From Gallibacterium anatis DSM 16844 = F 149 (lineage in GTDB: Bacteria; Pseudomonadota; Gammaproteobacteria; Enterobacterales; Pasteurellaceae), in assembly GCF_000379785.1 (NCBI RefSeq), contig NZ_KB903678.1, positions 1 through 48,367 of the forward strand: a DNA stretch of 48,367 nt, given 5' to 3'. A program made the translations under genes and the position numbers. The notes beneath the pieces were generated by a model that saw only the letters and a list, made by a program, of their open reading frames with translations, searched no databases and was not told the DNA's origin. Below are positions 25,696-35,465 of the stretch, piece after piece; positions within the stretch are counted from its first letter, which is position 1, and the number at the start of each line of letters is the position of its first letter.

Positions 25696-26232
25696 TTAAA
25701 TCTTGTCGACATCAAATTCGGCAAGATTAATTGCTAACGGTCGTTGATAAAATTCTGCCAATGCAAGGCGAAGTTTTTCCGCTCTTTTCGGCAACCCTTT
25801 CTCCACATAAGCACAAACTTGTTTATACACCGCTTGCTTAAATGGTTTTGTATCACCGGGATTACCATTCAAATTATCAGCACTGGCAAAATAACGAAAA
25901 CCTGCCGCATTGGCTAAAATCCATTCCAGAGCTTGTGGTTTCACCTCCACTTTTTCAAATTCCCGCTGTTGAGCTTCACTACGACCATCTGGCTCATACC
26001 AATAACCAAAATCTTCTAATTCTCTGCGCGCTTTGCCAGCAACCAGCCAATGAGCTATTTCGTGTAAACCGCTGCTATAAAATCCGCGAGCAAAATAGAT
26101 TGCGTGATAAGGTCGCTCCTCCGTTGCCGGCAAATAGACAGGTTCATCCCCACCTTTTTCTAATTTTGTATTATATTCTGCATAAAAACAGCGATTAAAA
26201 ATCGCCATTAGATCTTCTATTTTATGATCCAT
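25696..26232 (-). CDS. epmC: EpmC, elongation factor P hydroxylase
   Basis: Hydroxylates the beta-lysyl-modified lysine of elongation factor P. 178 residues, cytoplasmic. The metal-site motif HEIAHWLVAGKARR (from about residue 57) and the block YFARGFYSSGL are the hallmarks of the family (formerly YfcM). The EF-P, EpmA and EpmB genes are not in this window. AGGGA lies upstream of the ATG. It follows htpX and its terminator, so it probably has its own promoter, and it converges on can. Confidence 0.92.
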   Translation of the reverse strand: MDHKIEDLMAIFNRCFYAEYNTKLEKGGDEPVYLPATEERPYHAIYFARGFYSSGLHEIAHWLVAGKARRELEDFGYWYEPDGRSEAQQREFEKVEVKPQALEWILANAAGFRYFASADNLNGNPGDTKPFKQAVYKQVCAYVEKGLPKRAEKLRLALAEFYQRPLAINLAEFDVDKI

Positions 26233-26255
26233 TATCTTTTCCCTAAAAAATAATT

Positions 26256-26284
26256 AATGCCTTAATTACACTAATTAAGGCATT
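26256..26284 (-). terminator. Intrinsic terminator of htpX
   Basis: Stem aatgccttaatt / taattaaggcatt with a 4-base loop, 24 bp past the htpX stop. The minus-strand tail reads AATTATTTTTT. Confidence 0.8.
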
Positions 26285-26307
26285 AACCAACGTAGCAATT
26301 TAATTGA

Positions 26308-27171
26308 TTATTTTAAATTTTGTAACGCTTCAATACGTTTTTCTAATGGCGGATGGCTCATAAATAAACTTGCCAACCCGCTTCTTTTACCATTGATAGC
26401 GAATGCTGCCAACTGACCGTTAAGCTCTTCCGGCTCGTGAATTGATTGCAAACGACGCAATGCTGCGATCATTTTCTCTTTTCCTACAAGATGAGCCGAT
26501 CCGGCATCTGCATGAAACTCACGATAACGTGAGAACCACATTGCAATAATGCTGGCTAAGAAACCAAATACAATTTCTAATACCATTGATACCAGAAAGT
26601 AGATACCTGAATTTGAGCTACTTTCTTCATCACTGCTACGGCTTTGTGCCGCTACACTGGCAATTAAACGCGAGAGGAAAATAACAAACGTATTTAACAC
26701 GCCTTGCAACAATGTCATTGTTACCATATCGCCGTTACCGATGTGACTCACTTCGTGTGCCAATACTGCTTCCGCTTCATCTCTTGTCATACTGTTTAAT
26801 AATCCGGTGCTTACTGCAACCAAAGAATTGTTTTTACTTGCGCCGGTGGCAAACGCATTCACATCCGCAGAGTGATAAATCGCCACTTCCGGCATCGGTA
26901 AACCCAATTTTTCAGTCTGTTGCTTAACCGTATTCACCAACCAACGTTCTGTTTCATTTTGTGGATTGACAATCACTTCAGCGCCAACAGAGCGTTTCGC
27001 CATTGTTTTTGATAAAAACAACGAAATTAATGAACCGCTGAAGCCAAATAATGCTGCAAAAATTAACAAACCTGTCGCCTCTTGGGCGCGAATGCCCGTA
27101 AGCGTTAGAATAATATTAAACACAAATAAAACGGCCATATTTGTGATTAAAAACAAGACAATACGCATCAT
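26308..27171 (-). CDS. htpX: HtpX, membrane zinc metalloprotease
   Basis: An inner-membrane M48 protease for quality control of membrane proteins. Starting at 27171 ([11 protein letters not shown], as in other HtpX proteins) it has 287 residues; the frame stays open to 27207, but AAGGAG lies between the two candidate starts and fits only the inner one. Two N-terminal helices, then the zinc motif [11 protein letters not shown] and the downstream Glu in [11 protein letters not shown], with two more helices between. A sigma-32-like promoter at 27218-27246 matches the known heat-shock control of htpX. Confidence 0.96.
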   Translation of the reverse strand: MMRIVLFLITNMAVLFVFNIILTLTGIRAQEATGLLIFAALFGFSGSLISLFLSKTMAKRSVGAEVIVNPQNETERWLVNTVKQQTEKLGLPMPEVAIYHSADVNAFATGASKNNSLVAVSTGLLNSMTRDEAEAVLAHEVSHIGNGDMVTMTLLQGVLNTFVIFLSRLIASVAAQSRSSDEESSSNSGIYFLVSMVLEIVFGFLASIIAMWFSRYREFHADAGSAHLVGKEKMIAALRRLQSIHEPEELNGQLAAFAINGKRSGLASLFMSHPPLEKRIEALQNLK

Positions 27172-27217
27172 ATCCGATTTTCTCCTTTTCATAATGCTTC
27201 TGTGCAAATTGTGCTTT

Positions 27218-27246
27218 TATATAGCATTTCTTTATCAATTTTCAAG
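27218..27246 (-). promoter_or_regulatory. Candidate sigma-32 promoter of htpX
   Basis: Minus strand CTTGAAA (27240-27246), 14 bases, GCTATATA (27218-27225). The spacing and -35 equal those of the hslVU promoter and the -10 matches it at six of eight positions. It lies 47 bp upstream of the ATG, inside the dinB-htpX gap and the last bases of neither gene. Confidence 0.65.
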
Positions 27247-27271
27247 AGTTTAAAAAATTTTTTATTCAAAA

Positions 27272-28336
27272 TTAATCCCAAAGACTCATTTGCTGTTGTT
27301 GATGAGGCGGTGGCAAATGAAGATGAAGACCGATTAAACGCACTTTTCGTCCTCGACTTCGTTGCCATGCAATTTCCAACAGTTGCTGAAAACTCCAAAA
27401 TTCACATATCAATCCGCTTTTTTCCACTGTTGTAATTTGAAAATCAGAAAATTTCAGTTTTACACCCAACTTAAAAGACTGCGCCGAAATACTGACAGAA
27501 TAACGCTGCAAGCGCCCTAACAACTGTTGATATAATTTTTCAACTATCGACAAACTTTGTGATAATTCCGCCAAATCAATTAAAAGTGTTTCCTCAACTC
27601 CGATTGATTTACGCTCTCTATGCGGTTGTACTTGTCTTGTGTCATTAGCGTGGCTGAATTGCCAAATCCGCTCTCCCATTTTTCCTAGCTGATCATACAA
27701 TATATGCCATGGAAAACGGCGCACATCCTCACAAGTTATTAGCCCCATTGATGATAACTTTTCTGTTACTACCTTTCCTACACCGGGAATTTTCGATAAC
27801 GTTAAATTTTTGACAAATTCATCCACTTCACCGGGTGAAATCACAAACATTCCGTTCGGTTTATTTTTCTCGGAAGCAATTTTGGCTAAAAATTTTAAAG
27901 GTGCAACACCGGCTGAAGCTGTTAAATGGAGTTCCGTTTCAATATCTTGTCTAATAGCTTGTGCAATCCAAGTTGCCGAACCGGAATAGGCGTTAGATGC
28001 GGTTACATCCAAATAAGCTTCGTCCAATGAAAGCGGTTCAATAATATCAGTATAGCGTTGAAAAATTTGATGTAATTGCCGTGACACCTCTTTATATAGC
28101 GGCATATTCACCGGTAATAAAATTAAATCAGGACAACGCCTCAATGCCTGTGCACTGGACATTGCACTATGCAACCCATAACGCCTTGCAATATAGTTAC
28201 ACGTCGCTAAAACACCGCGTTGTTGGGGCAAACCGCCAACGGCGACCGGCTGATTAGCTAAGGCTGGATTATCTCGAATTTCTATTGCCGCATAAAAACA
28301 ATCCATATCAATATGAATAATTTTTTGCACTGTCAT
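27272..28336 (-). CDS. dinB: DNA polymerase IV
   Basis: Error-prone Y-family translesion polymerase induced by DNA damage. 354 residues. The first catalytic motif HIDMDCFYAAIE, the second SLDEAYLDVT (Asp-Glu pair) and the helix-hairpin-helix KIPGVGKVVTEKLSSMG are complete. The C-terminus QQQMSLWD is a sliding-clamp-binding peptide. An exact LexA box lies 47-62 bp upstream. No good Shine-Dalgarno site precedes the ATG, so translation may be weak, which suits a mutagenic enzyme, though this is inference. Confidence 0.97.
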   Translation of the reverse strand: MTVQKIIHIDMDCFYAAIEIRDNPALANQPVAVGGLPQQRGVLATCNYIARRYGLHSAMSSAQALRRCPDLILLPVNMPLYKEVSRQLHQIFQRYTDIIEPLSLDEAYLDVTASNAYSGSATWIAQAIRQDIETELHLTASAGVAPLKFLAKIASEKNKPNGMFVISPGEVDEFVKNLTLSKIPGVGKVVTEKLSSMGLITCEDVRRFPWHILYDQLGKMGERIWQFSHANDTRQVQPHRERKSIGVEETLLIDLAELSQSLSIVEKLYQQLLGRLQRYSVSISAQSFKLGVKLKFSDFQITTVEKSGLICEFWSFQQLLEIAWQRSRGRKVRLIGLHLHLPPPHQQQQMSLWD

Positions 28337-28382
28337 TATGTTGTCTGATTAAGTTAAAAGGATAGAATATTCTACACAAATA

Positions 28383-28398
28383 CTGTATAAAAATACAG
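28383..28398 (-). promoter_or_regulatory. LexA (SOS) box of dinB
   Basis: CTGTATAAAAATACAG fits the gamma-proteobacterial LexA consensus CTGT-N8-ACAG exactly and lies just upstream of dinB, a classical SOS gene. Confidence 0.9.
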
Positions 28399-28488
28399 TA
28401 TTTATTACTTAATGTCTCTCGCAAAAATCGATTAACACGCTTTTATGACTAATAATCCAGCAACTATGCAAAATATAATTTTCATTGC

Positions 28489-28517
28489 TTGACTTACCAC
28501 TTTGAAATCCGTATTAT
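28489..28517 (+). promoter_or_regulatory. Sigma-70 promoter of tRNA-Ser
   Basis: TTGACT (28489-28494), 17-base spacer, TATTAT (28512-28517), 28 bp before the tRNA 5' end. Confidence 0.8.
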
Positions 28518-28545
28518 TCACAGCGCTGAAAACAAGCTATCCTGC

Positions 28546-28635
28546 GGAGGAATGGTCGAGTGGTTGAAGGCACCGGTCTTGAAAACCGGCGAGGATTTAC
28601 GTCCTCCAAGAGTTCGAATCTCTTTTCCTCCGCCA
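28546..28635 (+). tRNA. serT: tRNA-Ser, anticodon UGA
   Basis: The 90-nt cloverleaf includes an encoded CCA. The acceptor strands GGAGGAA and TTCCTCC pair fully, the anticodon loop is CTTGAAA with TGA at 28580-28582, the long variable arm (around gaggatttacgtcctcc) marks a class II serine tRNA, and the T-loop GTTCGAATC is standard. It reads UCA and wobble-related serine codons. It has its own promoter and terminator and is not part of a tRNA cluster. No prophage or island sits beside it. Confidence 0.97.
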
Positions 28636-28647
28636 TCTCATTCTTAA

Positions 28648-28684
28648 GAAACCGTAAGTTTGAAAAATAACTTACGGTTTTTTG
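28648..28684 (+). terminator. Intrinsic terminator of tRNA-Ser
   Basis: Stem accgtaagtt (28651-28660) / aacttacggt (28669-28678), loop 8, followed by TTTTTTG. The A run on its left could also make it work on the minus strand. Confidence 0.9.
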
Positions 28685-28871
28685 TTTTTATCCTTTATGT
28701 TAACCTTTCCGTCGCGCTTATTTAATCGTTCTCGATGTCAACAACGATCTAAATGAAATGCTACAAAGCCCCCCTCACTTAAATACAGTGCTTTCTAACA
28801 TTTTCTATGGCAAGTCACAAAAGATAGTAAAATATTGAATAAAATTATGAAGATAATAAAAAGACTAAACA

Positions 28872-29435
28872 CTATTTCAATCTAAAACGGCCTCGACTGT
28901 AACGTGTTTTCAGCAATGCGGCATTGGCATTCAATGTTGGTTGTGTTGTTGTCGCCACCTGTAGTGAATGTTGCATAGTATGTGCGTGGGTAATTGCAAT
29001 CGCTAATGCATCGGCAGCATCTGCTTGTGGGGATGCGGACAAATGCAAAATTCTGGTGACCATATGTTGCACTTGCTTTTTATCCGCTGAACCAATGCCA
29101 ACAACCGTTTGTTTTACTAATCTGGCGGCATATTCAAATACAGGCAAATTCTGATTTGTTGCAGCCACAATCGCCACACCTCTCGCCTGCCCCAGCTTTA
29201 ATGCTGAATCAGCATTCTTTGCCATAAAAACCTGTTCAATGGATAACATATCCGGTTGAAATTGCGTAATAATTTCCGTTACGCCGCTATAAATCCGTTG
29301 TAATCGGCTCGGCAGATCATCCACAGCGGTACGAATCACACCGCTGCCCAAATAGGTCAGTTGTTTACCCTGTTGTTTAATCACACCATATCCGGTTAAG
29401 CGAGAACCGGGGTCAATACCAAGAATAATTGCCAT
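28872..29435 (-). CDS. ruvC: RuvC, Holliday junction endonuclease
   Basis: Resolves recombination crossovers with RuvAB. 187 residues; the four acidic catalytic residues are in place as Asp8 (GIDPGS), Glu67 (SIEQVF), Asp139 and Asp142 (QADAADALA). The last 30 residues after the catalytic core ([12 protein letters not shown] onward) form a variable tail somewhat longer than in E. coli. In H. influenzae ruvC is followed by ruvA and ruvB; here the 185 bp downstream (28687-28871) holds no recognisable gene and then tRNA-Ser on the other strand, so ruvAB must lie elsewhere. It is separated from yebC by a strong terminator. Confidence 0.95.
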   Translation of the reverse strand: MAIILGIDPGSRLTGYGVIKQQGKQLTYLGSGVIRTAVDDLPSRLQRIYSGVTEIITQFQPDMLSIEQVFMAKNADSALKLGQARGVAIVAATNQNLPVFEYAARLVKQTVVGIGSADKKQVQHMVTRILHLSASPQADAADALAIAITHAHTMQHSLQVATTTQPTLNANAALLKTRYSRGRFRLK

Positions 29436-29443
29436 AACAGAAA

Positions 29444-29475
29444 AAATAAAAAAATAGGGCGAATACGCCCTATTT
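29444..29475 (-). terminator. Intrinsic terminator of yebC
   Basis: Perfect stem aaaatagggcg / cgccctatttt with a 4-base loop (29451-29475 core) and a long minus-strand T tract. It lies between yebC and ruvC, so ruvC needs its own promoter or read-through. Confidence 0.9.
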
Positions 29476-29487
29476 TTAAAAGTTAAA

Positions 29488-30231
29488 TTATTCTAAAGTT
29501 GCTGCGACTTCATCGCTCATATCACCATTGTGATAAACGTTCTGTACATCATCACAATCTTCTAACATATCAACTAAACGCATTAATTTTGGCGCAGTTT
29601 CCACATCCAATTCTGCAGTAGTTGACGGAATCATTGTCACTTCAGCTTCATCGATTTTGAAACCTGCCTGTTCTAAAGCGTCGCGCACTGAGCCCAACTC
29701 TTCCCAAGCAGTATAAATTTCAAAGCTGCCGTCATCTTGAGGCTGAACATCATCCGCACCCGCCTCAATTGCCGCTTCCATCAATGCATCTTCATCCGCT
29801 TCATTAATTAAGATTAAGCCTTTACGAGTAAATAAATAGGCTACCGAACCATCTGTTCCCAAGTTACCGCCGGATTTGGTAAAGGCGTGACGCACTTCAG
29901 AAACGGTACGTTTGCGATTGTCTGTTAAGCACTCAACGATAATTGCTGTACCACCCGGGCCGTAACCTTCATAAACGATAGATTCCATATTGGTATCGTC
30001 GCCACCGCCGGCACCACGTTGAATTGCACGATTAATAGTATCGCGAGTCATATTATTTGATAATGCTTTATCCACTGCTGTACGTAAACGTGGATTTGAC
30101 CCCACATCCGCACCGCCTAATTTAGCAGCGGTAACCAACTCACGAATTAATTTAGTAAAAATTTTACCGCGTTGTGCATCTTGTGCCGCTTTACGGTGTT
30201 TAATATTAGCCCATTTACTATGACCAGCCAT
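29488..30231 (-). CDS. yebC: YebC/TACO1 family protein
   Basis: A widespread cytoplasmic protein of 247 residues, long called a transcriptional regulator and more recently linked to relieving ribosome stalling at proline stretches (TACO1 family). The N-terminus [18 protein letters not shown], then [16 protein letters not shown], and the central YEGYGPGG motif are diagnostic. AGAGGA precedes the ATG. It follows nudB by 12 bp and is probably cotranscribed with the genes upstream, ending at its own terminator. Confidence 0.96.
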   Translation of the reverse strand: MAGHSKWANIKHRKAAQDAQRGKIFTKLIRELVTAAKLGGADVGSNPRLRTAVDKALSNNMTRDTINRAIQRGAGGGDDTNMESIVYEGYGPGGTAIIVECLTDNRKRTVSEVRHAFTKSGGNLGTDGSVAYLFTRKGLILINEADEDALMEAAIEAGADDVQPQDDGSFEIYTAWEELGSVRDALEQAGFKIDEAEVTMIPSTTAELDVETAPKLMRLVDMLEDCDDVQNVYHNGDMSDEVAATLE

Positions 30232-30243
30232 GAAAAATCCTCT

Positions 30244-30699
30244 TTAGTTTTCAATAGGTTGATGTATTACAAATTTCTCTATCGCTTGCGCGTTGTTCCA
30301 AGATTTCGTCATCTTAACCGCTTCGTCCGCTTCAACCCAACGATAAGCCAAATGTTCACTTAATATCACATTCTGCTCTTCATTCAACGGCAAAGTAAAC
30401 CAATATTCGTGACAATGCGTTACATTAGGGGCGTAACGTTGCCGAAATTGGGCAAAGATTTCAAAATCAACTTCATAATGGCAATCATTTAATTTAAACG
30501 GAAGTTTGGAAATATCCAATTGCAACTCTTCAAATACTTCTCGTTGAGCAGCTTGTAATGGAGTTTCTCCCGGTTCCAAACTGCCTGATACTGATTGCCA
30601 AAAATCCTGATCGTCTTTACGTTGCAGCATTAAGACACGTTTTGTGGTGCGACAATATACCACAACTAAAACCGATTCAGGGTGTTTATATTTCATCAT
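30244..30699 (-). CDS. nudB: NudB, dihydroneopterin triphosphate diphosphatase
   Basis: A Nudix hydrolase that removes pyrophosphate from dihydroneopterin triphosphate in folate synthesis. 151 residues with the complete Nudix box in GSLEPGETPLQAAQREVFEE (GX5EX7REXXEE). Its position between aspS and yebC is that of nudB in E. coli and H. influenzae. The ATG directly follows the DUF3298 gene stop without a spacer, so translation is probably coupled to it; Met1 and Met2 are adjacent and cannot be told apart. Confidence 0.92.
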   Translation of the reverse strand: MMKYKHPESVLVVVYCRTTKRVLMLQRKDDQDFWQSVSGSLEPGETPLQAAQREVFEELQLDISKLPFKLNDCHYEVDFEIFAQFRQRYAPNVTHCHEYWFTLPLNEEQNVILSEHLAYRWVEADEAVKMTKSWNNAQAIEKFVIHQPIEN

Positions 30700-31593
30700 T
30701 TACTCAGAAATAATCGTTTTAGTGGTGTTAAATAAATATTCCGGCTTAACAATATCCGTTAACCTTGAATAAGGAATTAACAATTGGATTTCGCCTTCCG
30801 CAAAACTGCCTAACATATAAGGCAAATAATCCAATAATAAGCCGTTATAAACGAATGCGAAGTTATCTGTCGGTTCTGCAATCCAGCCTCTATCTTCTCT
30901 TTCTAGAAGACGTTGCTCCGCTTTTGCTTGATCCGGTTCAGACTCCACCACAGAAATATATTCAAGATAGGCTTCTCGCAATAACTCGGCAAATTCTCGT
31001 TTTTTTCCCGGTAACAAAATATCGTCCAAATCTAATAATTTTTTCGTTTTTAAATCAAAATTATAAAAACTTGTACCGTAAATACCGTGAGCACCGCCGG
31101 TAAAGGCATAATAATAAGTTACAAACATTGCCAATTGATTATTTTGCGCAAGAAACCGCGGTTTATATTCTAATGAGTAGCCTACAGGCATCACATCGTC
31201 ATTATCAAAGAGGCGTTCAACATTTGCGATAAATTCCTTTTTCAGTTTATCAACCGGCAATTTATCCCATTGCGCCTGCTTTTCTTTAATTTCTCGATTA
31301 GAAAGCGTATAACTATCAAATTTTAATAGTGAACGTGCAGCCTTTTGAAAGTAAGGATCAATCCAATCAATATTGGTTTTTAGTGTATAGAGATCCATCT
31401 GATAACAACGTTCACGATCCTCTTTCTGTCGTATACACTTTTGTGTCTGTAAGAAAATTTCCGGCTGTGCGGTTACCATTGGCACTGAAACCGCATCTGC
31501 CGAAGTATTCGGCATTTCCGCCGCATTAATTTCTTCACAGACAAATAGGGCTAAGCCGGTCATTCCCAACAAGCCCCATTTAATTATGTTCAT
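30700..31593 (-). CDS. Secreted DUF3298 (RsiV-type C-terminal domain) protein of unknown function
   Basis: A putative periplasmic protein of 297 residues. The N-terminus MNIIKWGLLGMTGLALFVCEEINAAEM is a signal peptide; the Cys at 19 lies in LFVC, which is not a good lipobox, so cleavage after NAA is more likely. The second half carries the DUF3298 signature YYYAFTGGAHGIYGTSFYNF, then LLDLDDILLPG, known from RsiV and related extracellular proteins; RsiV uses this fold to bind lysozyme. No anti-sigma part or sigma factor gene is present. It stands between aspS (13 bp) and nudB (0 bp), genes that are neighbours in H. influenzae. Its role cannot be read. Confidence 0.8.
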   Translation of the reverse strand: MNIIKWGLLGMTGLALFVCEEINAAEMPNTSADAVSVPMVTAQPEIFLQTQKCIRQKEDRERCYQMDLYTLKTNIDWIDPYFQKAARSLLKFDSYTLSNREIKEKQAQWDKLPVDKLKKEFIANVERLFDNDDVMPVGYSLEYKPRFLAQNNQLAMFVTYYYAFTGGAHGIYGTSFYNFDLKTKKLLDLDDILLPGKKREFAELLREAYLEYISVVESEPDQAKAEQRLLEREDRGWIAEPTDNFAFVYNGLLLDYLPYMLGSFAEGEIQLLIPYSRLTDIVKPEYLFNTTKTIISE

Positions 31594-31606
31594 TATCTCC
31601 CCTTTG

Positions 31607-33376
31607 TTAATCTTTCGCTTTAACCACTTGGATTGATAATTCCTGCAACGCTGCCGGATTTGCTACGCTTGGTGCTTCAGTCATCAAGCAGGCTGCGGCA
31701 GTTGTTTTAGGGAAAGCAATGACATCACGAATATTTTCCGTACCGGTCAACAACATTGTCAAACGGTCAAGACCGAATGCCAAACCGGCGTGCGGCGGTG
31801 TACCGTATTTCAAGGCATCAAGCAAGAAGCCGAATTTTTCATATTGTTCCTGTTCATTAATACCAAGAATACGGAAAACGGTCTGTTGCATTTTTTGGTC
31901 AAAAATACGAACGGAACCACCGCCCACTTCATAACCATTAATCACCATATCATACGCATTGGCAACTGCATCAACCGGCGATTTTTCCAATTCTTCAGGA
32001 GTAACATGTGCCGGGGAAGTGAATGGATGGTGCATTGCTGCCAAACCGCCTTCGCCGTCATCTTCAAACATTGGGAAATCAATCACCCATAAAGGTGCCC
32101 ATTGATCTAATTGAGTTAAGCCACAATCACGTCCTAATTTCAAACGTAATGCTCCCATCGCATCGGTAACCACTTTGTAACTATCCGCGCCGAAGAAAAT
32201 AATATCACCGCTTTGTGCTTGTAAACGTTCAAGCAACGCTGCAACAACCTCTGCGGATAAGAATTTAGCAATCGGACTTTGAACGCCGTCAATACCTGCA
32301 TTAACATCATTGACTTTCATCCACGCCAAACCTTTCGCACCATAAATAGTGACAAATTGAGTATATTCATCGATCTGTTTACGAGTAATATGCGAGCCGT
32401 TCGGTACGCGAATTGCTGCAATACGACCTTTAGCATCATTTGCCGGACCACTGAATACTTTGAAATCAACTTCTTTTAATAAATCAGCAACATCCACCAT
32501 TTCCAACGGATTACGCAAATCCGGTTTATCAGAACCGAAACGACGCATCGCTTCCGCATAAGTCATAATTGGGAATTTGCCTAAATCAACACCCAAAATT
32601 TCCAACCATAAACCGTGAATCATCTCTTCCATAATGGCACGCACTTCCGGTGCAGTAAGGAATGAAGTTTCCACATCGATCTGGGTAAATTCAGGCTGAC
32701 GATCAGCACGCAAATCCTCGTCACGGAAACATTTTACAATTTGGTAATAACGATCAAAGCCGGACATCATTAATAGCTGTTTAAACAACTGCGGAGATTG
32801 TGGCAACGCATAGAATTTACCTTTATGTACACGGCTTGGTACAAGATAATCACGCGCACCTTCCGGAGTTGCTTTAGTTAACATTGGCGTTTCAATATCT
32901 AAGAAACCGTGGCTATCCATAAAACGACGCACGTAGCTGGTAATTTTGGCACGTGTTTTTAAACGTTGCGCCATCTCCGGACGGCGTAAATCCAAATAAC
33001 GATATTTAAGACGCTGCTCTTCTGTATTATTTTGATTGAAATCTAGCGGTAAAACTTCAGAAGCGTTATAAATTAAAACATCCGTTGCAGAAACTTCCAC
33101 TTCACCGGTTGCCATATTTTTATTGATTTGGTTTTCCGGACGGGCAATAACTTGTCCTTTAATTTGAATACAGTATTCGCTGCGTAAATTTGCAGCTTTT
33201 TCAAAGGCCTGTTGATTTTTAGGATCGATAAAAACCTGTACAATTCCTTCACGATCACGCATATCGATAAAAATTAAACCGCCTAAATCACGACGACGAT
33301 GAACCCAACCACTAAGAGTAACTTCCTGACCGATATGGCTGCGATTTAACGCACCGCAATAATGTGAACGCATCAT
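31607..33376 (-). CDS. aspS: Aspartyl-tRNA synthetase
   Basis: Charges tRNA-Asp. 589 residues, bacterial-type class II enzyme: N-terminal OB-fold anticodon domain ([20 protein letters not shown]), class II motif 2 ([24 protein letters not shown]), the bacterial GAD insertion in the middle, and motif 3 ([15 protein letters not shown]). Met1 and Met2 are adjacent and AAGGA lies upstream. First gene of a probable aspS-DUF3298-nudB-yebC operon with spacings of 13, 0 and 12 bp. Confidence 0.98.
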   Translation of the reverse strand: MMRSHYCGALNRSHIGQEVTLSGWVHRRRDLGGLIFIDMRDREGIVQVFIDPKNQQAFEKAANLRSEYCIQIKGQVIARPENQINKNMATGEVEVSATDVLIYNASEVLPLDFNQNNTEEQRLKYRYLDLRRPEMAQRLKTRAKITSYVRRFMDSHGFLDIETPMLTKATPEGARDYLVPSRVHKGKFYALPQSPQLFKQLLMMSGFDRYYQIVKCFRDEDLRADRQPEFTQIDVETSFLTAPEVRAIMEEMIHGLWLEILGVDLGKFPIMTYAEAMRRFGSDKPDLRNPLEMVDVADLLKEVDFKVFSGPANDAKGRIAAIRVPNGSHITRKQIDEYTQFVTIYGAKGLAWMKVNDVNAGIDGVQSPIAKFLSAEVVAALLERLQAQSGDIIFFGADSYKVVTDAMGALRLKLGRDCGLTQLDQWAPLWVIDFPMFEDDGEGGLAAMHHPFTSPAHVTPEELEKSPVDAVANAYDMVINGYEVGGGSVRIFDQKMQQTVFRILGINEQEQYEKFGFLLDALKYGTPPHAGLAFGLDRLTMLLTGTENIRDVIAFPKTTAAACLMTEAPSVANPAALQELSIQVVKAKD

Positions 33377-33469
33377 AAAATAAATCCTTGTTGTATAAAT
33401 TAGCTAAAATAATTTGACTCGGCGATTATAGCGAAAATTAGCCTTACTTTGAATTGGAAAATGGACTGT

Positions 33470-34228
<759 letters not shown>

Positions 34229-34252
34229 TCAAAAATATAATGGGGGAAATTG

Positions 34253-34277
34253 GGGTAGGTCGCGGAACGACCCACCC
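34253..34277. repeat. GC-rich hairpin between ilvE and cmoA
   Basis: Imperfect inverted repeat gggtaggtcgc / cgacccaccc around ggaa, 9 bp past the ilvE stop. No T run follows on the minus strand, so it is not a canonical terminator; it may be an mRNA-stabilising 3' hairpin or a Rho-linked end. Confidence 0.5.
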
Positions 34278-34285
34278 TATAAAAT

Positions 34286-35302
34286 TTATTCGACTTTGAA
34301 AATCCAACCTTCCGGTGCTTCAATATCGCCGAATTGAATGCCGGTCAATTCTTTATAAAGTTTTTGGGTAACCGGACCAACTTCAGTTTCAGAATAGAAC
34401 ACGTGGAAATCATCACCATACTGAATACCGCCAATCGGGCTAATCACGGCAGCAGTACCACACGCGCCTGCTTCAGTAAACTGATCCAACTGATTAATAT
34501 AAACATCGCCTTCAATTGCTTTTAAGCCCAAACGTTTTTCCGCAAGATAAAGCAATGAATATTTAGTAATACTAGGCAAAATAGATGGTGAATACGGTGT
34601 AATAAATTCATTATTTTTTGTGATACCAAAAAAGTTAGCGGAACCCACTTCTTCAATCTTAGTATGTGTGGCCGGATCAAGGTAAATACAGTCACTAAAA
34701 TTACGTTCGTGAGCGTGTTCTCCCGGAAGCAAACTCGCCGCATAGTTTCCACCTACTTTTGCGGCACCGGTACCTTGTGGCGCAGCACGGTCATAATCAG
34801 AAACAATAAAGTTTGTCGGTTTTAAGCCGCCTTTGAAATAAGCACCTACCGGGCAACAGAACACGGTAAAAATATACTCTTTCGCCGGATGCACGCCGAT
34901 ATTTTCGCCAACGCCAATCAATAATGGGCGCAAATAAAGTGTCGCTCCGGTACCATAAGGCGCCACCCATTCTTCATTAGCTTTAACGACCTGTTTACAG
35001 GCATCAATAAACATTTCTACCGGCACGTGCGGCATTAACAGACGATCACAGCTGCGTTGCATACGTTTTGCATTTTCATCCGGACGGAATAGATTAATTG
35101 AACCGTCTTTGCAGCGATAGGCTTTTAACCCTTCAAAACATTGCTGACCATAATGCAATGCCGGCGAACCTTCGTGCAGAACAAGTTGATTATCTTTGGT
35201 CAATTCACCTTTTGACCATTTGCCATCTTTCCAATGTGCAATGTAGCGATAATCGGTTTTGATATAACTAAAACCCAAATTTTTCCAGTCAATATCTTTC
35301 AT
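34286..35302 (-). CDS. ilvE: Branched-chain amino acid aminotransferase
   Basis: Transfers the amino group between glutamate and the keto acids of Leu, Ile and Val, using PLP. 338 residues, the longer type II BCAT form (the E. coli enzyme is about 309 and of the other group). Visible: [21 protein letters not shown], the PLP-lysine in [14 protein letters not shown], and the [14 protein letters not shown] loop that binds the cofactor phosphate. AAGGAAG precedes the ATG. Transcribed alone between mdh and cmoA, away from other ilv genes. Confidence 0.95.
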   Translation of the reverse strand: MKDIDWKNLGFSYIKTDYRYIAHWKDGKWSKGELTKDNQLVLHEGSPALHYGQQCFEGLKAYRCKDGSINLFRPDENAKRMQRSCDRLLMPHVPVEMFIDACKQVVKANEEWVAPYGTGATLYLRPLLIGVGENIGVHPAKEYIFTVFCCPVGAYFKGGLKPTNFIVSDYDRAAPQGTGAAKVGGNYAASLLPGEHAHERNFSDCIYLDPATHTKIEEVGSANFFGITKNNEFITPYSPSILPSITKYSLLYLAEKRLGLKAIEGDVYINQLDQFTEAGACGTAAVISPIGGIQYGDDFHVFYSETEVGPVTQKLYKELTGIQFGDIEAPEGWIFKVE

Positions 35303-35404
35303 AATTCTTCCTTAATTTGTTGTGTCCTAAAAAATAAATATTAATCTACACCATAATAACGGCTTTGCAAGCACTTCCAGCAGAGAGTGAGTTTTTTATA
35401 AGCA

Positions 35405-35442
35405 AAAACAAAAAAGTGCGACTTTTATCAGCCGCACTTTTT
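35405..35442 (-). terminator. Intrinsic terminator of mdh built from USS-like arms
   Basis: Stem aaaaagtgcg / cgcactttt around cttttatcagc, followed by TTTTTTGTTTTTG on the minus strand. The arms resemble the Haemophilus uptake signal AAGTGCGGT, which in this family is often paired to form terminators; here one arm reads AAGTGCGGC and the other AAGTGCGAC, so neither is exact. Confidence 0.85.
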
Positions 35443-35465
35443 ATTATCAAGCGTTAAGGAGAACC

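Noticed and set aside
28546-28635. tRNA-Ser as an integration site of a genomic island
   Set aside because: No integrase, att-like repeat of the tRNA 3' end or phage genes occur on either side.
30700-31593. DUF3298 protein as a lipoprotein or an anti-sigma factor
   Set aside because: The Cys at residue 19 is in LFVC, a poor lipobox, and there is no transmembrane anti-sigma segment or sigma factor gene next to it.
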